Assembly (NCBI RefSeq): GCF_004015185.1
Contig: NZ_CP025746.1
Location: 2,931,776 to 2,995,775 of the forward strand
Length of the DNA: 64,000 bases
Origin: Clostridium manihotivorum
GTDB lineage: Bacteria > Bacillota > Clostridia > Clostridiales > Clostridiaceae
Direction of reading: 5' to 3'
Shown: positions 61,501-64,000 of the stretch, piece after piece
How positions within the stretch are numbered: position 1 is the first letter of the stretch
How the letters are laid out: each line of letters begins with the position of its first letter
Notes under the pieces: generated by a model
The model's database searches: none
What the model was told of the DNA's origin: nothing
Seen by the model: only the letters and a program-made list of their open reading frames with translations
Made by a program: the position numbers and the translations under genes

Positions 61501-62367
61501 GCTGTGGTTTTACTTACTGAAGAAGACTTTGGAATTACTCAAAGTCAAAGTGAAAACTTTAATCTAGAAGCAAAACTTAAGGACGTTATAGGTCTTGAGG
61601 AAGTTAAGGAGTTTGTACGAAGTCTACAAGCACAGCTTAAGATAAAAAAACAAAGAAAAGCTTTAGGGCTTCCAATAGATGATGCACAAACACTGCATAT
61701 GATTTTTAAAGGGAATCCTGGTACAGGTAAAACAACAATGGCCAGAATAATTGGAGAAGTTTTATACAGTCTAGGGGTATTACAGGATAAAAAGTTTATT
61801 GAGACTGATAGAAGTGGCTTAGTTGCTGGATATGTAGGACAAACCGCTATAAAGACAAAGGAAAAAATAGACTCAGCTTTAGGTGGTATATTATTTATAG
61901 ATGAAGCATATGCCTTAGCTCAAGATGCTGGAAGTAATAGTGGTTTTGGTAAGGAAGCTATTGATACCTTGGTTAAAGGTATGGATGACAATAGAGAGAA
62001 TCTTTTAGTCATACTTGCAGGGTATAGTGAAGATATGGACAATTTCCTAGAAGTAAATCCAGGATTAAAGTCAAGGTTTGCCAATATAATAGAGTTTAAA
62101 GATTACTCTGTAGAAGACCTTTTGAATATTGCAGATATTGTATTCAAAAACAAGGGGTATGTGGTTACGGAGAAGGCAAGGAACAAGATGAAGGTCATAT
62201 TTGAAGAGGCTTCGGCTATCGCTGATTTTGGTAATGGACGATATGTAAGAAATCTATTTGAGAAGACAGTAAGAAATCAAGCGGTTCGATTGGAAAACAT
62301 AGAAAACTTAACAAAAGAACATCTAGTTACTATAGAAGAAGCAGATGTTACAGCAGTAAGTTTGTAG
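58576..62367 (+). CDS. Four-module AAA+ ATPase: one ClpB-like and three CbbX/SpoVK-like
   Basis: 1263 residues. Residues 1-125 are a helical, Ser/Lys-rich leader. Residues about 135-400 form a ClpA/B-type AAA module (LSQYVLGQNEYIKEL then GPKGSGRH at 184-191); Lys-to-Arg in Walker A and FDNFD in place of DE suggest it cannot hydrolyse ATP. Three CbbX/SpoVK modules follow with Walker A GNPGTGKT at 500, 773 and 1046, exactly 273 residues apart, each with FIDEAY Walker B and an SGNGR-type sensor arginine. The ATG at 58576 has GGAGG 7 bp upstream. It is first in a three-gene operon with two membrane proteins. Substrate unknown; a membrane-linked remodelling machine fits. Confidence 0.92.
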   Translation: MAKNKSNTDDSKPNNIIKVLFPELQLIDYIKENGVLNKEFYKKSKKTASKAVTNVTSEVGKIAVKGIESTIEAAENTLKNVESSTQKGKAIVKEVAKNSSTNFATNSSKSTSMSSSSSEVVECSTIVINRNKEGIEADFDKVENMLSQYVLGQNEYIKELCIAFKRPFLYGQNDGVRNAIFITGPKGSGRHLSVKAIGKFLKEVKVFKKSGSFTIDLSQYKLEKDADNLFLSDLYNGLNSQEPIVVFDNFDKCHSNVLDTISKLVIDGELKLNRRFMDQSDQMIDVTGKGNLTLNTTDVIEANGKFLVFITEKSEEKIRTMFSSKFIQKVHDIISTTALSDKNLSIITKFILKDYKEKISTNLGIIVDFMDDVTSNVVKESDRSEGAHSLKSFIEENIYAPMVELKLKEKLFSEKKYSIIEIQNSLVLTDGDDNIELSSVIKKADVGGLEELDKELNSIIGLNSIKTFIKTLQDNIKVQNMRKSQGASEAKLSLHMIFTGNPGTGKTTIARIMAKYLKALGYLSSGHLVEVSRNDLVGQYVGETAQKTMSKANSALGGILFIDEAYSLARDNNDVFGIEAVDSLVKAVEDNRQDLVVILAGYTKEMEEFLKTNSGLKSRFNHNIEFPDYTPSELLQISKEIAKANGYMFEEALDEMLITLFEGKQIKGKNDSGNGRLARNIIEQAIANQSKRLASISDKEIGKDEINRLTIADFGLDNKVEFSLEEELSKVIGLEEVKNFVRDLEKQIIAKEKRKKLGIKVESSQSLNMIFTGNPGTGKTTVARLIADLMKKMGILKSGQVIETDRSGLVGQYTGETTKKATELFKSALGGVLFIDEAYAIMSSENDPLGKEAVDVLVKLVEDFREDIIVILAGYDKEMGEFLETNSGLKSRFPLKINFQDYNLDELLQIGKAMITSKGFVLAGNAEDELRASIAEAKRKDAAQSGNGRMVRNIVEKAIRTQSSRIADLEEIDEKAVVLLTEEDFGITQSQSENFNLEAKLKDVIGLEEVKEFVRSLQAQLKIKKQRKALGLPIDDAQTLHMIFKGNPGTGKTTMARIIGEVLYSLGVLQDKKFIETDRSGLVAGYVGQTAIKTKEKIDSALGGILFIDEAYALAQDAGSNSGFGKEAIDTLVKGMDDNRENLLVILAGYSEDMDNFLEVNPGLKSRFANIIEFKDYSVEDLLNIADIVFKNKGYVVTEKARNKMKVIFEEASAIADFGNGRYVRNLFEKTVRNQAVRLENIENLTKEHLVTIEEADVTAVSL

Positions 62368-62379
62368 GAAGGTGATAAT

Positions 62380-62865
62380 ATGGGAACTATTATAAAACTT
62401 ATAAGTAATTTGATAACAACTGCTTTTGGGATAATATTTATTCCTCTTAGTTTATTTGTGCTTGTGGTTATGCCATTTATGGCTATATCAGATGGGGTTA
62501 AGATAATTAGTACGGGGTATTCGGTAAATAATGAATATCTGACTTTGATGATTGCAGTTTTAATTTTAACCTATATATCACTTAGATTTAGAAACTTAAG
62601 AAGAATCTATGCTTTGTTCCCATCAATGTTCGAGTTCTTAAAGTATTTGATAATAGCTGACTGCTTTATATCAGTTGGTGCGGAGCTTTTGAACTATAGT
62701 CATACCACTTTAAACCCTACGATACAGAAGCTTGGAATTGCTGTATTTATAGCATCCTTTATATTGTGGAGAATATTTGCGGCTATTTACTATTCAAAAA
62801 AACCTATAGTAGCATTTAAAACAAGTAATAAAGAAAGAATGCAGAATTATAGTAAAGAAGCTTAG
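62380..62865 (+). CDS. Four-helix membrane protein of the AAA+ operon
   Basis: 161 residues, 12 bp after the AAA+ gene with GAAGGTGAT as its site. Four to five helices at about 10-33 (LITTAFGIIFIPLSLFVLVVM), 50-67, 82-97 and 113-133. Between helices 2 and 3 is a basic cytosolic stretch (RFRNLRRIYALF), a plausible contact for the ATPase. A short charged tail follows (KTSNKERMQNYSKEA). Unknown function and family; always-adjacent context would be needed to define it. Confidence 0.78.
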   Translation: MGTIIKLISNLITTAFGIIFIPLSLFVLVVMPFMAISDGVKIISTGYSVNNEYLTLMIAVLILTYISLRFRNLRRIYALFPSMFEFLKYLIIADCFISVGAELLNYSHTTLNPTIQKLGIAVFIASFILWRIFAAIYYSKKPIVAFKTSNKERMQNYSKEA

Positions 62866-62885
62866 GTTAAGAGGGAGGAGATTTA

Positions 62886-63653
62886 ATGAAACAGTTTAAA
62901 GAGGAAGATAGTAAAAAAGATGAGTTAGGCTTTGATATAAGAAAACAGGAATCTAGGAGAGAAATAAAATCAGAAGAAAACTTAGTAGATTTTGGTAAGG
63001 TAGATGGAGAAGACAAACAAGAAGTTAATAGCAGTGAAGCAGAAAAGAAAAATCGAATTGTTGATGCACCAATTGAAAAAGCTGTAGACGAAGAAAAAAG
63101 TGATATAGAAGCTTCTTACAAAGAGCTGGAAGAAGAAAAACAGGATGATTTTCTAACACCTTCAATGAAAGGTTTTAGAAGAGCAGTAGCAATTCTGGCT
63201 ATTGCAACTATAGTTCTAGTAACCTTTGTAGGAAATTTTAACGGAAATTCAAACTACAAATCCAATCTAGCTTCAGAAAAGCTTAGTGGAGTTAAAGCTG
63301 GTGATGCCTTAAGTAAGGAGTTTGTAAAGCTTGAAGCTAAGGATTTTACAGTTGATTCTACCAGTGGTTATGGAAAAATAGAACTTTCAGTTTGGAACTT
63401 TTCTGATAAAGAAGATGGGGATTATGTACAAGTTTTTGTAGATGGTTCACCACAAACTGAGCCTTTTGCCATCAGACATAAGCCAGTAAAGGTATCTGTT
63501 CCTGATAAAGCTGTAATACAAGTCAAGGGAATAAGAGATGGCAGTGGAAATGGTATAACCTATGGAGTTACTTTTAGCAAAACTGGAGAAACTTATTTAA
63601 ATACAGTTCCTATCAATGCAGCAAACACTTATACTATAAAAACTTCAAAATAA
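62886..63653 (+). CDS. Single-pass membrane protein with exported beta domain, AAA+ operon
   Basis: 255 residues. The cytosolic N-terminus (1-95) is strikingly acidic and charged (KEEDSKKDELGFDIRKQESR...EEEKQDD), likely disordered. One helix spans about 101-118 (AVAILAIATIVLVTFVG). The outside domain (about 135-255) is beta-rich: ELSVWNFSDKEDGDYVQVFVDG, VSVPDKAVIQVKGIRDGSGN, YGVTFSKTGETYLNTVPIN. GGGAGGAG precedes the ATG, 20 bp after the previous gene. The layout suggests a transmembrane link between the AAA+ protein and the envelope. Family unknown. Confidence 0.78.
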   Translation: MKQFKEEDSKKDELGFDIRKQESRREIKSEENLVDFGKVDGEDKQEVNSSEAEKKNRIVDAPIEKAVDEEKSDIEASYKELEEEKQDDFLTPSMKGFRRAVAILAIATIVLVTFVGNFNGNSNYKSNLASEKLSGVKAGDALSKEFVKLEAKDFTVDSTSGYGKIELSVWNFSDKEDGDYVQVFVDGSPQTEPFAIRHKPVKVSVPDKAVIQVKGIRDGSGNGITYGVTFSKTGETYLNTVPINAANTYTIKTSK

Positions 63654-63662
63654 AAGTTAAAG

Positions 63663-63712
63663 AATCCTGAATGAATAATCTTTATGATTTATTTGTTCAG
63701 GATTAATTTTTT
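63663..63712 (+). terminator. Terminator of the AAA+ operon
   Basis: AATCCTGAA / TTCAGGATT stem with an inner ATAA/TTAT pairing, then AATTTTTT, 10 bp after the last stop codon. Confidence 0.82.
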
Positions 63713-63734
63713 ATTGTCTAGAACATTTATAATG

Positions 63735-63830
63735 TTTTTTTGAATCTAGAAATATCAAGGGTTTAGAGTAGCTACATAGGAAAAACAGTAAAAAAGAAAG
63801 TTCATTCGTGGCATATTTTCTAATATGAAT
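63735..63830 (+). repeat. R3 structured repeat, copy 10 (degenerate)
   Basis: Keeps CTAGAAATATCAAGGGTTTA, GTAGCTACATAGGAAAAACA and GTAAAAAAGAAA; the CTGCC/GGCAG core is lost. Confidence 0.55.
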
Positions 63831-63872
63831 TCTGAAATTTAAAGATAATGAAAAAGATTTTATTATACCCCC

Positions 63873-63901
63873 TTGACACAAATCTTCCAATTTAATATAT
63901 T
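63873..63901 (+). promoter_or_regulatory. Promoter of the third T-box leader
   Basis: Consensus TTGACA (63873-63878), 17 bp, TATATT (63896-63901), immediately before the leader. Confidence 0.75.
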
Positions 63902-63907
63902 TAGATA

Positions 63908-64000
63908 AAGGCAATGAAGAGAAGAGTAATTAATATATATTCTTACAGAGAGTTCCAGAAGCTGAGAAGGAACAGTATTATAGTTAATGAAACAAGACTT
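63908..64000 (+). promoter_or_regulatory. T-box riboswitch, 5' part only; specifier reads CAA (Gln)
   Basis: TTACAGAGAG (about 63942-63951) opens stem I; 36 bases later comes GAAA followed by CAA (63993-63995) and a purine. This spacing equals that of the lysS T-box (36) and is one less than metG (37). The window ends before the T-box loop and terminator. If read correctly, the gene beyond the window is regulated by tRNA-Gln, for example glutaminyl/glutamyl-tRNA synthetase or an amidotransferase. Confidence 0.72.

Noticed and set aside
1..64000. tRNA, rRNA, CRISPR arrays, prophage genes, replication origin
   Set aside because: Looked for characteristic sequences on both strands by eye and found none; a covariance-model scan would be needed to exclude a divergent small RNA.

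Overview
The window is A+T-rich chromosomal DNA from a low-GC Firmicute, most likely Clostridium sensu stricto. The reasons are strong GGAGG-type ribosome binding sites, frequent TTG and GTG starts, poly-T intrinsic terminators, T-box leaders on aminoacyl-tRNA synthetase genes, an ECF-type sigma unit, and many protein families typical of clostridia (DUF2087, DUF6886, CBO0543, DUF5808). No rRNA, tRNA, CRISPR array or prophage was seen.

Layout. 1-4.5 kb: the 5' end of hflX, a complete IS607-type element (tnpA/tnpB) whose tnpA carries a premature stop, a possible 21-residue peptide gene with its own promoter and terminator, and an MFS transporter remnant. 4.5-16 kb: a Met T-box with a four-knuckle metG, a DJ-1-like protein, an AEC transporter, small enzymes, a membrane alpha/beta hydrolase split by one in-frame stop, and a Lys T-box with lysS. 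16-31 kb: scattered single genes, namely carbonic anhydrase, secreted and membrane proteins, GntR regulator, phosphoesterase, acetyltransferase, M55 peptidase, three Nudix hydrolases, a Cys-rich copper-storage-like protein and an rfbD-like reductase. 31-35 kb: an overlapping five-gene ECF sigma / small membrane protein / ABC transporter operon. 35-44 kb: a second sigma factor, an ArsR-DUF2087 / M29 peptidase unit, a four-repeat protein, a PAS histidine kinase, and a divergent TetR / MFS efflux pair with two matching operators. 45-51 kb: the pantothenate genes (DUF2520 protein, panB, panC, panD) and membrane proteins. 51-58 kb: an rsgA paralogue with a coupled leader ORF, an aldo/keto reductase, methyltransferase, CPBP protease and YjjG-like nucleotidase. 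58.5-63.7 kb: a three-gene operon led by a 1263-residue protein with one degenerate ClpB-like and three CbbX/SpoVK-like AAA+ modules, followed by two membrane proteins. The window ends inside a third T-box whose specifier reads CAA (Gln).

The most unusual general property is the load of short dispersed repeats. At least four families can be recognised: R1, a 104-bp palindromic element with compensatory changes between copies; R2, a hairpin of about 90-100 bp bounded by AGATGTAC/GTACATCT; R3, a structured repeat that usually ends in a terminator hairpin; and MITE-A, a non-autonomous transposon with 8-bp target duplications that still carries the start of a probable transposase gene. One MITE-A copy landed in the panC stop codon and replaced it. 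The strongest candidate for an undescribed system is the multi-AAA+ operon at the right end.
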